NCBI RefSeq assembly: GCF_000219125.1
Contig: NZ_AFGF01000019.1
Span: 1 to 53,616 of the forward strand
Direction of reading: 5' to 3'
DNA length: 53,616 bases
Origin: Acetonema longum DSM 6540
Lineage (GTDB): Bacteria; Bacillota; Negativicutes; Sporomusales; Acetonemataceae
Part shown: one piece after another, positions 32,420 through 42,061 of the stretch
How the letters are laid out: every line of letters begins with the position of its first letter
Position numbering within the stretch: the first letter of the stretch is position 1
Program-made: the position numbers and the translations under genes
Notes under the pieces: generated by a model
The model's input: only the letters and a program-made list of their open reading frames with translations
Told to the model about the DNA's origin: nothing
The model's database searches: none

Positions 32420-32454
32420 CAAAACCCCGAAGCAGTTATGCCTCGGGGTTTTGT
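32420..32454 (+). terminator. Terminator of the GT51 gene
   Basis: AAAACCCCGA (32421-32430) with TCGGGGTTTT (32443-32452), a perfect 10-bp stem with a T run. It may also serve the convergent minus-strand gene at 32473. Confidence 0.85.
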
Positions 32455-32472
32455 CCATGGTTCCGGAATATC

Positions 32473-33129
32473 TTATTTAAAATAGTTAGGGATTTCGTTC
32501 CATTCGCCTTTTTCCTCCTTGGCTTCGGCGTCAGAACGAGCCACCCGTTCGATCGTGAATTCCTTAATACTGATATCACCGTCAATCATAGCCGGTTTGG
32601 TCACATAGCGGCCCTCATAATAGACGGCAAATGACAGGAGAGTATACCAGCCATGTTTGCCGGGAGAGGGAGTTTCCTTGACCAATACTCCCATGGTAAC
32701 CGGCGATTTCGCCTCGGTCAGATGACGGCCCGGTTTTTTCTCACTGGTGAAAGAAAGGGCTTTCGGTGAAGCAATCAAGGGTTCCAGTTCTGGGAAATAG
32801 GTGCGGAAGTCTTTGATTTTTATCGGAGTTTCCATGATGTATCGTTGCGCCCGGACAAAAGAGCCCGGTTTGTCCGCATCATAGGCCACCGTCATTTGCA
32901 CGGCATTCCCCTGCCGCCAGAACATATGCCAATAAGAGGCTGCCTTAGCGTAGCGCCAGCCTTTCGACTCCCATTCGGCCTTGGCCCACCTCTGATCATC
33001 CCGGTCAATTACAATGCGATATTCGCCGTATTCCCTGGCAATAGTTTCGCGGGTATCGTTCAGAGCAGCCTGGGAAACGCCGGCATTTGCCATCATCATA
33101 AGCATACATAGGATTATTATTTTTTTCAT
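32473..33129 (-). CDS. Secreted protein of unknown function
   Basis: Not recognised. Seen: 218 residues. A clear signal peptide (MKKIIILCMLMMMANAGVSQ, cleavage near SQA-A) is followed by a soluble, aromatic-rich domain with WESKGWRYAKAASYWHMFWR near residues 54-73. The later part alternates short strands (FAVYYEGRYVTKPAMIDGDI), and the C-terminus is acidic (EAKEEKGEWNEIP). No membrane helix, lipobox or Cys pattern is present after the signal. GGGGG precedes the ATG. A periplasmic place is likely in a diderm. It lies alone between two terminators, so it is monocistronic. Confidence 0.75.
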   Translation of the reverse strand: MKKIIILCMLMMMANAGVSQAALNDTRETIAREYGEYRIVIDRDDQRWAKAEWESKGWRYAKAASYWHMFWRQGNAVQMTVAYDADKPGSFVRAQRYIMETPIKIKDFRTYFPELEPLIASPKALSFTSEKKPGRHLTEAKSPVTMGVLVKETPSPGKHGWYTLLSFAVYYEGRYVTKPAMIDGDISIKEFTIERVARSDAEAKEEKGEWNEIPNYFK

Positions 33130-33287
33130 AAAGCCGACCCCCAGATTTTAATTTTGTCTTCTGTTTGTCTACTATTAGATTTCCAATCGGCGGACTCCTG
33201 CCGCTAAGGCAAGTTTTATCTGGGATTTGTCACTAGTTCGTCACTGGCAAGCGGATTCTTAGCCGTCTTCATATATTCTCAAGCGTA

Positions 33288-33324
33288 AAAGACCCGCGCA
33301 AACACTGAGTTTGTGCGGGTCTTT
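33288..33324 (-). terminator. Terminator of the ribosomal cluster (after rpsI)
   Basis: AAAGACCCGCGCAAAC (33288-33303) pairs with GTTTGTGCGGGTCTTT (33309-33324) with one mismatch. It lies directly after the rpsI stop and ends the rplM-rpsI unit. Confidence 0.88.
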
Positions 33325-33336
33325 GCTTTGAAGGTA

Positions 33337-33729
33337 TTAACGTTTCGAGAACTGAGAAGCCTTACGTGCTTTTTTCAAGCCGTATTTGCGGCGTTCCTTT
33401 TCACGCGGGTCGCGGGTCAACAGACCGGCTTTTTTCAGGGCCGGACGGTATTCCAGGTCCACTTTTAAGAGGGCCCGGGAGATGCCGTGACGGACAGCGC
33501 CGGCTTGGCCGGCTACACCGCCGCCCTCCACCTTTGCCAACACATCATATTTACCAACCGTATCAGTAAGGGCCAAAGGCTGTTTTACAATCAGTTCAAG
33601 CGTCTTTAAGCCAAAATATTCATCCAGTGCACGGTCGTTCACGATAATCTTGCCTTCGCCCGGCACCAAACGCACTCTGGCTACCGAAGTTTTTCTCCGT
33701 CCTGTACCGTAGTACATAACTTGTGCCAT
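33337..33729 (-). CDS. rpsI: 30S ribosomal protein S9
   Basis: Binds 16S rRNA in the small-subunit head; its C-terminal tail reaches the P-site tRNA. Seen: 130 residues. It starts [20 protein letters not shown], has [20 protein letters not shown], and ends in the invariant [11 protein letters not shown]. It follows rplM after a short gap, in the usual rplM-rpsI pair. The stop is followed at once by a terminator. Confidence 0.98.
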   Translation of the reverse strand: MAQVMYYGTGRRKTSVARVRLVPGEGKIIVNDRALDEYFGLKTLELIVKQPLALTDTVGKYDVLAKVEGGGVAGQAGAVRHGISRALLKVDLEYRPALKKAGLLTRDPREKERRKYGLKKARKASQFSKR

Positions 33730-33752
33730 ATCCGTTCCTCCTTTCCGCTATC

Positions 33753-34190
33753 TTATCGTATGCTAAGCTCCAATTTTTCCGGTTGTTGAGCCTGATGGGG
33801 ATGCTCGGCACCACTGTATACGTTCAGTTTGCGATACATCTGATGGCCCAGAGGATTTTTCGGCAGCATGCCTTTGACGGCCAGTTCCAGCACTCTTTTC
33901 GGACGATCCTTGAGCATCTTTCCGGCAGTGATGAAGCTGGTGCCGCCTATATAGCCGGAATGGCGGAAATAGGTTTTCTGCACCAATTTTTTCCCGGTTA
34001 ATTGTACTTTAGCGGCGTTGATAATAATTACATGATCGCCAGTGTCAACATGCGGCGTAAAAATCGGTTTATGTTTACCCCGCAGAATCTTGGCGACTTC
34101 CGCGGCAACTCTACCTAGGGTTTTGCCTTCAGCGTCGATCAGATACCATTTGCGTTCCACGTCGGCTTTATTTGCCATAAACGTTTTCAT
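33753..34190 (-). CDS. rplM: 50S ribosomal protein L13
   Basis: Early-assembly protein of the large subunit. Seen: 145 residues. It starts [20 protein letters not shown] and has [33 protein letters not shown] and [27 protein letters not shown] ribosome site lies six bases before the ATG. A separate promoter with a leader of about 90 bases lies upstream, so rplM-rpsI can be expressed apart from the long cluster. L13 leaders that bind L13 are known in Firmicutes, but I cannot confirm that fold here. Confidence 0.98.
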   Translation of the reverse strand: MKTFMANKADVERKWYLIDAEGKTLGRVAAEVAKILRGKHKPIFTPHVDTGDHVIIINAAKVQLTGKKLVQKTYFRHSGYIGGTSFITAGKMLKDRPKRVLELAVKGMLPKNPLGHQMYRKLNVYSGAEHPHQAQQPEKLELSIR

Positions 34191-34289
34191 CAGTATCCCT
34201 CCTCTTTGTGAAGATGAATATAAAAATCAGCTATAGATATACCGTGATTTCCGGGGCTAATGGAATTCATGGCAAAATCTCATAAGGGT

Positions 34290-34318
34290 ATTGTATTAAA
34301 TTGACTTGTCAATGTCAA
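34290..34318 (-). promoter_or_regulatory. Predicted promoter for rplM-rpsI
   Basis: On the minus strand, TTGACA (34318-34313) and TACAAT (34295-34290) are spaced 17 bases apart. A second overlapping TTGACA follows directly (34312-34307). The leader to rplM is about 90 bases. The position suits an L13 autoregulatory leader, but no diagnostic structure was recognised. Confidence 0.72.
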
Positions 34319-34357
34319 GTGAAATCCGCAAAATCCGGCGGAATTAATGAATAAACC

Positions 34358-35101
34358 TTAATAAAAAATTTCACTGAGATACAATCCCTGAGGGGGTGCG
34401 GTAATCCCCGCCTGATTACGGTCTTTTGACGCCAGAATAGGGCCCATATCCTCATGCGGTCTTTTTCCCAGCCCGATTTCCACCAAGGTTCCCGTCAGAT
34501 TGCGTACCATATGATAAAGAAAACCAGTCCCGTGAAACAGAAGGTCGATGGTGCCACTTTGCTGCCTACAGTCGGTTTGCAGCATGGTACGCACCGGGTC
34601 TGCCGCCGCCCCTCCGGCAGCCCGGAAAGCGGAAAAATCATGGGTCCCCTGCACAACGGCCAAGGCTTGCCGCATCTTGGCCAGATCCAGGCTGCCCTTA
34701 ATATGCCAAGCCAGGTTGCGATAAAAGGGATCAGGCAGAAGATGGTTATAGACCTTATAAATATAGATCTTGCTTTTGGCGCTGTAGCGGGCATGAAAAT
34801 CAGCATCCACGGTCGCAGCGGCTTTGACCACGATGTCACGGGGCAAGAGACCATTGGCGGCGGCCGGAATCCGTTCTACCGGAATGGTCCCGGTTGTAAA
34901 AAAATTCACCACCTGGCCCCAGGCGTGCACACCTGCATCAGTCCTGCCGGCGCCAGTGATCTTGAGGTGATGGCCAAATAACCGGCTTAGCCTTTCTTCC
35001 AGTATCTCCTGGATGGTTAGCGCATTTTGCTGCCGCTGAAACCCGTGGTAATTTGACCCGTCATAGCTGATCGTCAGCCTGATATTCCGTTCCACAGGCA
35101 A
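34358..35101 (-). CDS. truA: tRNA pseudouridine(38-40) synthase
   Basis: Modifies uridines 38-40 in the anticodon arm. Seen: 247 residues. It starts RNIRLTISYDGSNYHGFQRQ. The catalytic Asp is in GAGRTDAGVHAWGQ, with FHARYSAKSKIYIY and GFLYHMVRNLTGTLVEIG near the C-terminus. It begins two bases after the ecfT stop, in the Firmicute order ecfA1-ecfA2-ecfT-truA-rplM-rpsI. It could be cotranscribed with the transporter genes. Confidence 0.96.
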   Translation of the reverse strand: MPVERNIRLTISYDGSNYHGFQRQQNALTIQEILEERLSRLFGHHLKITGAGRTDAGVHAWGQVVNFFTTGTIPVERIPAAANGLLPRDIVVKAAATVDADFHARYSAKSKIYIYKVYNHLLPDPFYRNLAWHIKGSLDLAKMRQALAVVQGTHDFSAFRAAGGAAADPVRTMLQTDCRQQSGTIDLLFHGTGFLYHMVRNLTGTLVEIGLGKRPHEDMGPILASKDRNQAGITAPPQGLYLSEIFY

Positions 35102-35102
35102 T

Positions 35103-35906
35103 TTACCTCACAAACCATTTTAGCGCCGTCACTGCAGCCACCAGCAAGAGAACCACCAGGGCGGCAGCCAGATCGATGGATTGAAACTGAAGTTCTTTCA
35201 TGCGGGTCCGCTCATCGCCGCCCCGGTAGCAGCGGGCTTCCATAGCTGTGGCCAGTTCGTCGGCCCGGCGGAAAGCACTGATAAACAGCGGCACAAGCAA
35301 GGGAATCATGCTTTGAGCCCGGCGCAGAATATTGCCTGAGCCGAATTCAGCACCCCGGGATATCTGAGCCTTCATGATTCGATCGGTTTCCTCGATCAGG
35401 GTGGGGATAAATCGAAGGGCAATGGTCATCATCATGGCCAGCTCATGGGCCGGCACCCCGAAACGCTTCAGAGGCTTTAAGAGTTGTTCGATGCCGTCTG
35501 TCAGGGCAATAGGCGAGGTGGTAAAGGTCATTAGAGAGGACATCACGATGAGGAAAACCAATCTGATTGACATCAAAATGCCCTGCTCAAGACCCGTATC
35601 CGATACAGTCAGCGGCCCAATACTGAATACCGTCCGGCCAGGAGTGGTAAAAAAGTGAATCAGAACAGTAATCAAAATGATCAGCCACAAGGGCCGAATG
35701 GATTTCAGGACAAATTTCAGCGGAATGCCGGATATGCCGATAACAGCCAGGCAGAACACGGCCAGAATCAGATAAGAAACGTAGCTTTCCGCCAGGAAAA
35801 TAGCGCTGATGAATAACAGGGTGCCGATGATTTTGCTGCGAGGGTCCAATCGGTGCACAAACGATTGTCCGGGAAAATATTGCCCCAGAGTAATATTATT
35901 TAGCAT
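35103..35906 (-). CDS. ecfT: ECF transporter transmembrane subunit EcfT
   Basis: Membrane scaffold of group II energy-coupling-factor vitamin/metal transporters, linking the ATPases to various S components. Seen: 267 residues. It has several membrane helices, the start NNITLGQYFPGQSFVHRLDP, MMTIALRFIPTLIEETDRIM, and Arg-containing coupling-helix motifs (AQISRGAEF; RRADELATAMEARCYRGG). ATG 35906 is chosen because GGGAGG lies a few bases upstream. It overlaps the ecfA2 stop by 11 bp. No S component is in the window. Confidence 0.93.
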   Translation of the reverse strand: MLNNITLGQYFPGQSFVHRLDPRSKIIGTLLFISAIFLAESYVSYLILAVFCLAVIGISGIPLKFVLKSIRPLWLIILITVLIHFFTTPGRTVFSIGPLTVSDTGLEQGILMSIRLVFLIVMSSLMTFTTSPIALTDGIEQLLKPLKRFGVPAHELAMMMTIALRFIPTLIEETDRIMKAQISRGAEFGSGNILRRAQSMIPLLVPLFISAFRRADELATAMEARCYRGGDERTRMKELQFQSIDLAAALVVLLLVAAVTALKWFVR

Positions 35907-36762
35907 GGCGCCTCCCTTCCAAAGCTGTGAGAATGGCTTCACAGGCTTCTGGAGGCGTAATGATTCTGTCGTCCACATTTAGGCCGGCCCGGCGCAGCCG
36001 CCGCAGCACAGTCGTGATATTAGGGACATCGACGCCGGCCTGGATGAGTTCAGCCTGCCGTTCGGTAAAAACCTGGTCAGGCCGGCCATCAATCAGGACC
36101 GTCCCCTGGTGCATCACCAGCAGCCTGTCCGCCATCCGGGCGATATCCTCCATATTGTGAGATACCAGTACCACCGCCATACCGGCGGCTTGGTGCAGGT
36201 CCATGATCTGATTGAAGATCTCATCTCTGCCCCGGGGGTCCAGACCGGCGGAAGGCTCGTCCAAAACCAGATAGGCCGGCTCCAGGGCAATGACGCCGGC
36301 AACAGCTACCCGCCGCATTTGCCCGCCGCTCAGCCGAAAAGGAGACCGGCCGGAGAAAACTGAAAAATTCAGGCCGACGAATTCCATAGCCTGTTTTACC
36401 CGCCTGTCTGTTTCCTCTGCCGCCAGGCCCAGATTGCGGGGGCCAAAGGCAATGTCGTCATAGACGGTCTCTTCAAACAACTGCTGCTCCGGATACTGAA
36501 ACACCATACCGACTTTTCGCCGGGCGACTTTGGCTTCCTTGCTCTTATCGAGCTTCACTCCGTCGATCAGCACTTCACCCCGGGTGGGTTCCAGCAGGCC
36601 GTTTAGATGCTGCACCAGTGTGGATTTACCGGAGCCGGTATGGCCGATGATGCCTATGACCTCACCCTGACGAATCTCCAGGTTAATATCCTTAATGGCG
36701 GTTTTCTCGAAAGGTGTGCCCGCCAGGTAGGTGAAAGAGACACCTCTCAGTTGGATGGACAT
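35896..36762 (-). CDS. ecfA2: ECF transporter ATP-binding subunit EcfA2
   Basis: ATPase of the ECF module. Seen: 288 residues. Walker A is GHTGSGKSTL, the Q loop FQYPEQQLFEETVYDDIAFG, the signature LSGGQMRRVA and Walker B YLVLDEPSAGLDP, with the H loop in VLVSHNMED. ATG 36762 (MSIQLRGVSF) is chosen; the frame is open farther up but that part only overlaps ecfA1 out of frame. It overlaps the ecfA1 3' end by 16 bp. It forms a heterodimer with EcfA1. Confidence 0.94.
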   Translation of the reverse strand: MSIQLRGVSFTYLAGTPFEKTAIKDINLEIRQGEVIGIIGHTGSGKSTLVQHLNGLLEPTRGEVLIDGVKLDKSKEAKVARRKVGMVFQYPEQQLFEETVYDDIAFGPRNLGLAAEETDRRVKQAMEFVGLNFSVFSGRSPFRLSGGQMRRVAVAGVIALEPAYLVLDEPSAGLDPRGRDEIFNQIMDLHQAAGMAVVLVSHNMEDIARMADRLLVMHQGTVLIDGRPDQVFTERQAELIQAGVDVPNITTVLRRLRRAGLNVDDRIITPPEACEAILTALEGRRHAK

Positions 36763-37595
36763 AATGCCACCGCCAATTCTTCTTCTGTGATAATATCTAC
36801 CGGCAGGCTGACGCCTCGCTGGCGCAAACGATAGGACAGGTCCGAGGCGGTTGGAACGTCCAGCCCCATGGCTTTCAGCCGTTCGACCTGGCTGAAAATG
36901 GCTTTCGGCGTTCCTTGATCCACTACTTTGCCCGCTTCCATGACTACAACCCGGTCGGCCCACATAGCTTCTTCCATAAAATGAGTGATATACACTACCG
37001 TAATCCCTTCCTCCCGGTTAAGCCTCCGGACAGTGGACAGAACTTCGGCCCGGCCCTTGGGGTCCAGCATGGCCGTGGGCTCGTCCAGCACCAGACACTG
37101 GGATCGCATAGCCAGGACGCCGGCGATAGCCACCCGCTGCTTTTGTCCGCCGGAGAGCAAGTGCGGCGCATGCTGCCGGTAGGATTCCATTCCTACGGCC
37201 TTTAGTGCCTGGTCTACCCGCTCTTTGATCTGATCAGAAGGAACCGCCAGATTTTCCGGACCAAAGGCTACATCTTCCTCGACGATAGCAGCTACGATTT
37301 GATTATCAGGATTCTGGAACACCATGCCCACTGATTGCCTGATGTTCCACAGTTGATCGGGATCTTTGGCATTGCGGCCAAAGATCCGGCACTCGCCGCT
37401 GGTCGGCAGCAGCAAGGCATTCAGGTGCTTGGCCAAGGTAGATTTACCGGAACCATTAGCGCCGATCACCGCCAGAAATTCTCCCCGGCTCACAGTCAGA
37501 TTCACGTCATCCAGGGCTTTGACTTCCACGCCTTCTTGGTCTGTGTACAGATGAGTTACATGCTCTAAGTGTATGATCGTTTCCTCAGACGACAT
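36747..37595 (-). CDS. ecfA1: ECF transporter ATP-binding subunit EcfA1
   Basis: Second ATPase of the ECF module. Seen: 282 residues. Walker A is GANGSGKSTL, the Q loop FQNPDNQIVAAIVEEDVAFG, the signature LSGGQKQRVAIAG and Walker B CLVLDEPTAMLDP, with the H loop in VVYITHFMEEA. First of the ecf row, it lies downstream of rplQ across repeat copy G and the rplQ terminator, so it may need a promoter of its own, which I do not see. Confidence 0.94.
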   Translation of the reverse strand: MSSEETIIHLEHVTHLYTDQEGVEVKALDDVNLTVSRGEFLAVIGANGSGKSTLAKHLNALLLPTSGECRIFGRNAKDPDQLWNIRQSVGMVFQNPDNQIVAAIVEEDVAFGPENLAVPSDQIKERVDQALKAVGMESYRQHAPHLLSGGQKQRVAIAGVLAMRSQCLVLDEPTAMLDPKGRAEVLSTVRRLNREEGITVVYITHFMEEAMWADRVVVMEAGKVVDQGTPKAIFSQVERLKAMGLDVPTASDLSYRLRQRGVSLPVDIITEEELAVALCPSN

Positions 37596-37633
37596 TTGTG
37601 TAAATCCCCTCCCAGTGCATCGTCCTCCTTAGT

Positions 37634-37860
37634 GAGACCGTTGAAAAAGGCTCATCTGCGTCACTTCAGCCTCCTGCGGGCTGGCTCATTCAGAAAACAT
37701 CCCTTTTCAGGAGATAGGTAGTAGCGGCTGTTTTCTTATAAGCTGAAAAGTCACCTGAATTCTTCAGTATGGCAGCGCAGGCATTGCTCTTACCTAGCAT
37801 CTGAACCTTTCTGAACGGTCTCAGATTCGAAGCAGCAGATGAGCTTTGCAACAAAATTCC
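37634..37860 (+). repeat. MITE-like palindromic repeat, copy G, with nested hairpin element
   Basis: The left arm GACCGTTGAAAAAGGCTCAT starts at 37636. The nested hairpin is at about 37691-37770 (CAGAAAACATCCCTTTTCAG with CTGAAAAGTCACCTGAATTC). The inner arm AACCTTTCTGAACGGTC is at 37804-37820, and the tail TCGAAGCAGCAGATGAGCTT ends near CAACAAAATTCCAG. It occupies most of the rplQ-ecfA1 gap; the rest is the rplQ terminator. Confidence 0.87.
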
Positions 37861-37892
37861 AGTATGAAAATAAATACCAGGCAACGACTGCC

Positions 37893-37928
37893 TATTTTTC
37901 CTTGGAAAATTATTTCCAAGGAAAAAAG
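37893..37928 (-). terminator. rplQ terminator
   Basis: TTTTTCCTTGGAAA (37895-37908) and TTTCCAAGGAAAAA (37913-37926) form a perfect stem with a 4-base loop and T runs on both sides. It lies 30 bases after the rplQ stop and ends the S10-spc-alpha cluster. Confidence 0.88.
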
Positions 37929-37955
37929 GCGGGTTACCTGGCGGAATTCAGTCAC

Positions 37956-38294
37956 TTACACCAGTTCCAGAATAGCCATGGGAGCGGCATCGCCGCGGCG
38001 GGGTCCCAGTTTCAAGACACGGGTATAGCCGCCTTGACGCTCCTGGTACTTTGGTGCAATGATATCAAATAACTTTTTAGTCACTTCTTCATCCATGAGA
38101 AAAGATAACACCTGACGGCGTGCATGGAGATCACCGCGTTTAGCCAGTGTGATCATCTGATCAGCCAGCGAGGCAGTTTCTTTGGCTTTCGCCTCCGTTG
38201 TCTCAATGCGCCCATGGGCGAAGAAGGAAGTCAAAATACTGCGCAACAGCGCTTTACGAGCGCTGGAGTCACGTCCTAACTTTCTGTAGGCCAT
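37956..38294 (-). CDS. rplQ: 50S ribosomal protein L17
   Basis: Large-subunit protein near the exit tunnel. Seen: 112 residues, starting [20 protein letters not shown], with THE family segment [12 protein letters not shown] and [20 protein letters not shown] at the end. ATG 38294 has GGAGGGA upstream; in-frame starts above it lie inside rpoA. It is last of the long ribosomal cluster and a terminator follows. Confidence 0.97.
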   Translation of the reverse strand: MAYRKLGRDSSARKALLRSILTSFFAHGRIETTEAKAKETASLADQMITLAKRGDLHARRQVLSFLMDEEVTKKLFDIIAPKYQERQGGYTRVLKLGPRRGDAAPMAILELV

Positions 38295-38316
38295 AAATCT
38301 TCCCTCCTTATTCCCG

Positions 38317-39285
38317 TTATTCCTCGTTTTCAGCCAGAGATAACCCGAGTTCCGCCAGTTTTTTCTTAACTTCATCCAGCGACTTGCGGCCTAAATTGCG
38401 CACTTTCATCATATCCTCTTCGGATTTTTGATTCAGTTCGGCAACCGTATTGATGCCGGCGCGTTTTAGACAATTGTAAGACCGCACGGACAGTTCCAGG
38501 TCTTCGATGGTCATTTCCATCACCTTGGAGCCGCCGTCTTCCACCGGTTCCGTAAAAGGGCCGTCAGCTGTTTCCTCATCGGCAACAATGCCGGCAATAT
38601 TCTGGAAGGGCTTCAGTTCGCTAATCAGAATCCTGGCTGCTTTGCTCACAGCTTCATCGGGGCGCAGGCTGCCGTTCGTCCAAACTTCTAATGTCAGCCT
38701 GTCAAAATTGGTTACGTTACCGACGCGTGTATCTGTTACTTGATAGTTTACCCGTAGAATGGGAGAAAAAATAGAGTCAATCGGAATAATCCCGATTACA
38801 TGATCCGGTTTTTTGTTTTTATCCGCCAGCACATAGCCGAAACCGGATTCGATGGTTAATTCCAGCTTAAGGCTGGCATTATCGTCCAGGGTCGCCAAAT
38901 GCTTGCCGGGATTGAGAACCTCGATTTCCGGATCGTCAATAATGTCAGCCTTTACTTCTCCCGGACCTTCTACCTCAATGCGAATCAGTTTCGGCTCGTC
39001 AATATACTTTTTGAGGCACAATTCTTTCAAGTTCAAAATAATGTCGGTAACGTCTTCCCGGACACCGGGAATCGTAGAAAATTCATGCAGGACGCCGTCA
39101 ATCTTTATAGAAGTAACGGCTGCTCCCGGCAAAGAGGACAACAGGATGCGACGCAGGCTATTGCCCAGGGTAATGCCGTAACCCCGTTTTAACGGTTCAC
39201 AGACAAACTTCCCATATATCGTACCATCCTGATTGTTCTCACTGATTTCCACGACCTCGATCTTCGGTTTTTCGATTTCCATCAT
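38317..39285 (-). CDS. rpoA: RNA polymerase alpha subunit
   Basis: Assembles the polymerase core and contacts promoter UP elements and activators. Seen: 322 residues. The N-terminal dimerisation domain has [20 protein letters not shown]. The linker is at about 225-245 and the C-terminal helix-hairpin-helix domain has [20 protein letters not shown] and [20 protein letters not shown]. Two adjacent ATG codons exist; the first (39285) has AGGAGG at 10 bases. Order rpsD-rpoA-rplQ as usual. Confidence 0.98.
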   Translation of the reverse strand: MMEIEKPKIEVVEISENNQDGTIYGKFVCEPLKRGYGITLGNSLRRILLSSLPGAAVTSIKIDGVLHEFSTIPGVREDVTDIILNLKELCLKKYIDEPKLIRIEVEGPGEVKADIIDDPEIEVLNPGKHLATLDDNASLKLELTIESGFGYVLADKNKKPDHVIGIIPIDSIFSPILRVNYQVTDTRVGNVTNFDRLTLEVWTNGSLRPDEAVSKAARILISELKPFQNIAGIVADEETADGPFTEPVEDGGSKVMEMTIEDLELSVRSYNCLKRAGINTVAELNQKSEEDMMKVRNLGRKSLDEVKKKLAELGLSLAENEE

Positions 39286-39363
39286 CCGGATAAACCCTCC
39301 TCCTTGCGCACTGCTACGTTACGCCATACCATGGAGTTGTATAACCATCCACTGTCGAGGGCA

Positions 39364-39993
39364 CTACCTTGAATACAATTCTACGATGAGATGCTCCTGG
39401 ATCGGAAGATCTATTTCTTCCCTAGTGGGGTAACGTACAACTTTGCCGCTCATATCAGCGGCTGACAGTTCAAGCCAAGCCGGAACGGTCTTGTGGGCAA
39501 GAGCCTCACCGATTTCTTTGATGATGGGCGAGGATTTGCTGCCTTCCGCTACCTGGATCACATCGCCGGCTTTTACCTGAGCTGACGGAATGTCAACTCG
39601 TTTGCCATTCACGGTGTAATGCCCGTGGCGGACCAGCTGTCTGGCCTGGGTGCGGCTGCCGGCTAAGCCTAAACGGTACACCACATTATCCAGTCTTCTT
39701 TCCAGCAATACCAGCAGATTTTCACCGGTAATCCCTTTTTGGCGGTCAGCCTTTTCAAAGTAGGTACGGAATTGACGCTCTAAAATACCGTAAGTGCGGC
39801 GGGCTTTTTGCTTTTCTCTTAACTGAATTCCATATTCAGACGGTTTCCTGCGGTTGTTTTGTCCGTGCTGGCCCGGCGCATAGCCGCGGCGGGTGAAGGG
39901 GCACTTATCAGTATAGCATTTGTCGCCTTTCAGGTACAGCTTGGCGCCTTCCCGGCGGCACTGCCTGCATACAGGACCTGTATATCTTGCCAT
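39364..39993 (-). CDS. rpsD: 30S ribosomal protein S4
   Basis: Primary 16S rRNA binder that starts small-subunit assembly. Seen: 209 residues. A zinc-type N-terminus carries C9, C12, C26 and C31. An S4 RNA-binding domain follows ([37 protein letters not shown]). Unlike Bacillus, where rpsD is unlinked, here it lies in the alpha operon between rpsK and rpoA. Confidence 0.98.
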   Translation of the reverse strand: MARYTGPVCRQCRREGAKLYLKGDKCYTDKCPFTRRGYAPGQHGQNNRRKPSEYGIQLREKQKARRTYGILERQFRTYFEKADRQKGITGENLLVLLERRLDNVVYRLGLAGSRTQARQLVRHGHYTVNGKRVDIPSAQVKAGDVIQVAEGSKSSPIIKEIGEALAHKTVPAWLELSAADMSGKVVRYPTREEIDLPIQEHLIVELYSR

Positions 39994-40016
39994 CTCCTAT
40001 GACACCTCCCGATTTA

Positions 40017-40409
40017 TTATACTCTTCTGCGTTTGGGCGGACGGCATCCGTTATGGGGAATCGGCGTCACGTCCTTAATCAGATTGACTTCAAGGCCTGC
40101 CGCCTGCAAAGAACGGATAGCCGCCTCACGGCCGGCGCCCGGTCCCTTTACATAGACTTCAATTTGTTTCAGGCCATGTTCCATCGCGGCTTTAGCAGCC
40201 TGTTCAGCAGCCATCTGGGCCGCGAAAGGGGTGCTTTTCCGGGAACCTCTGAAGCCAAGGCCACCGGCGCTGGCCCAGGACAAAGCATTGCCGCGCGAAT
40301 CGGTGATGGTCACGATGGTATTGTTAAAGGTGGAGCGGATATGAGCAACGCCATACTCAATATTTTTCCGTTCTTTCCGTTTAGTTCTGACGACTCTTTT
40401 TGCTACCAA
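40017..40409 (-). CDS. rpsK: 30S ribosomal protein S11
   Basis: Platform protein of the small subunit, near the mRNA exit. Seen: 130 residues, with [40 protein letters not shown] and the C-terminus [18 protein letters not shown]. Between rpsM and rpsD, as in most Firmicutes. Confidence 0.98.
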   Translation of the reverse strand: MVAKRVVRTKRKERKNIEYGVAHIRSTFNNTIVTITDSRGNALSWASAGGLGFRGSRKSTPFAAQMAAEQAAKAAMEHGLKQIEVYVKGPGAGREAAIRSLQAAGLEVNLIKDVTPIPHNGCRPPKRRRV

Positions 40410-40442
40410 TCGTTATTTCCCTCCTTTTCTTTGTGATTCCTT

Positions 40443-40814
40443 TTATTTTTTGCGTCTCACGCCAACAGTCCGTTTCGGCCCTTTGCGGGTACGGGCATTG
40501 GTTTTAGTCTTCTGTCCCCGCACCGGCAATCCGGCCCGATGCCGTTTGCCGCGATAACTGCCGATTTCGATCAGTCGCTTGATGTTCAGGGATTCTTCCC
40601 GTCTCAGGTCGCCTTCCACTTTGTAGTTCTTGTCAATGGCCTCACGCAGTTTGGCGACTTCTTCTTCGGTCAAATCACGAACCCGGGTATCAGGGCTGAT
40701 TCCGGTTTTCGCAAGGATTTCTTTAGATAGAGTTAAACCGAGACCGTAAATATATGTCAATGCGATTTCGATCCGCTTGTCGCGTGGTAAATCCACCCCG
40801 GCTATACGTGCCAT
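40443..40814 (-). CDS. rpsM: 30S ribosomal protein S13
   Basis: Head protein contacting L5 and the P-site tRNA. Seen: 123 residues, starting [20 protein letters not shown]. It has the helix-hairpin-helix [17 protein letters not shown] and the basic tail [20 protein letters not shown]. It lies after rpmJ with a short gap. Confidence 0.98.
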   Translation of the reverse strand: MARIAGVDLPRDKRIEIALTYIYGLGLTLSKEILAKTGISPDTRVRDLTEEEVAKLREAIDKNYKVEGDLRREESLNIKRLIEIGSYRGKRHRAGLPVRGQKTKTNARTRKGPKRTVGVRRKK

Positions 40815-40828
40815 CTGGTATACACCTC

Positions 40829-40954
<126 letters not shown>

Positions 40955-40997
40955 TTACATATTACCCGATTTGTCGGTGTTTTTAATTGAAAAACAA

Positions 40998-41216
40998 TTA
41001 TTTAAAACGATACGTAATCCGGCCTCGTTTTAAGTCATAAGGGGTAATCTCCACCGTAACTTTATCGCCCGGCAAAATCCGGATAAAATTCATACGCATT
41101 TTACCGGAGATATGCGCCAGCACGATATGTCCATTTTCCAATTTGACCTGGAACATGGCATTGGGTAACGCTTCGACTACCGTGCCTTCTACCTCTACCA
41201 CATCTTCCTTGGACAC
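40998..41216 (-). CDS. infA: Translation initiation factor IF-1
   Basis: Binds the A site of the 30S subunit during initiation. Seen: 72 residues, one S1/OB fold, with [39 protein letters not shown] and [13 protein letters not shown]. The start is GTG at 41216 with GAGGAGGAG upstream. The gap to map (about 100 bases) holds no KOW-domain gene, which many relatives have here. Confidence 0.97.
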   Translation of the reverse strand: MSKEDVVEVEGTVVEALPNAMFQVKLENGHIVLAHISGKMRMNFIRILPGDKVTVEITPYDLKRGRITYRFK

Positions 41217-41314
41217 GCTCTCTCCTCCTCATCCGTTTCTCTTTACGGCACAGCTTCCCGCCGTGCATGATGTTTTCCGGTTTCATTAGCGAACCACGCC
41301 GGACCTGATTCTTT

Positions 41315-42061
41315 TTAAGCTCTCGTCAGAATCTCCGGCCCGTGCGCGGTGATAGCGATGGTGTGCTCAAAGTGAGCCGAACACTTGCCGTCGGTGGTGA
41401 CTACAGTCCAGTCGTCCTCCAGCGTCTTTACAGCGTAAGTTCCCACGTTCACCATCGGTTCAATCGCTAATACCATACCGGTTTTTAATCTCGGACCGTG
41501 CCCAGGACTTCCGTAATTCGGAATCTGGGGGTCCTCATGCATGCTCCGGCCAATTCCGTGCCCGACATAATCCCGAACTACACTGAACCCGTTGCTTTCC
41601 ACATAGGCTTGAACTGCGTGAGAGATATCGCTCAACCGGTTACCTGCTCTCGCTTGTTCAATGCCCTGGTACAGGGACTGTTCGGTTACGTCCAAGAGTC
41701 TTTGGACTTCGGAATCGATCTCACCTACAGGCAGGGTAATAGCGGCATCACCATGGTACCCATTTATTACCGCGCCTATGTCAATACTAACAGTATCACC
41801 ATTTTTTAGCTTTCTTAATCCTGGTATGCCGTGGACAACTTGCTCATTCACCGAAGTGCAGATATTGCCGGGAAATCCGTAATATCCTTTAAATGACGGG
41901 ATCGCACCACAGCTTTTGATAAAATCTGCCGCGATCTGATCAAGTTCCTGCGTAGTAATACCCGGTCGAACCGCTTTTTTCAGTTTTTCCAGGGTTTGGC
42001 CCACGATACGGCCGGCATCACGCATATAATTGATTTCTCGCTCGGATTTCAGGATAATCAT
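41315..42061 (-). CDS. map: Type I methionine aminopeptidase
   Basis: Removes the initiator Met from nascent proteins. Seen: 248 residues. The metal-binding residues sit in [50 protein letters not shown] and [10 protein letters not shown]. Starts by a 4-bp ATGA overlap with adk. No N-terminal SecA-like zinc extension is present. Confidence 0.97.
   Translation of the reverse strand: MIILKSEREINYMRDAGRIVGQTLEKLKKAVRPGITTQELDQIAADFIKSCGAIPSFKGYYGFPGNICTSVNEQVVHGIPGLRKLKNGDTVSIDIGAVINGYHGDAAITLPVGEIDSEVQRLLDVTEQSLYQGIEQARAGNRLSDISHAVQAYVESNGFSVVRDYVGHGIGRSMHEDPQIPNYGSPGHGPRLKTGMVLAIEPMVNVGTYAVKTLEDDWTVVTTDGKCSAHFEHTIAITAHGPEILTRA

Noticed and set aside
35896-36963. Long N-terminal extension of ecfA2 of about 67 residues
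   Set aside because: It overlaps ecfA1 out of frame, is not protein-like, and a normal start with MSIQLRGVSF exists at 36762.
41217-41314. Possible KOW-domain gene between map and infA
   Set aside because: The gap is about 100 bases and no frame gives a KOW motif; the short frames present lack a ribosome site.
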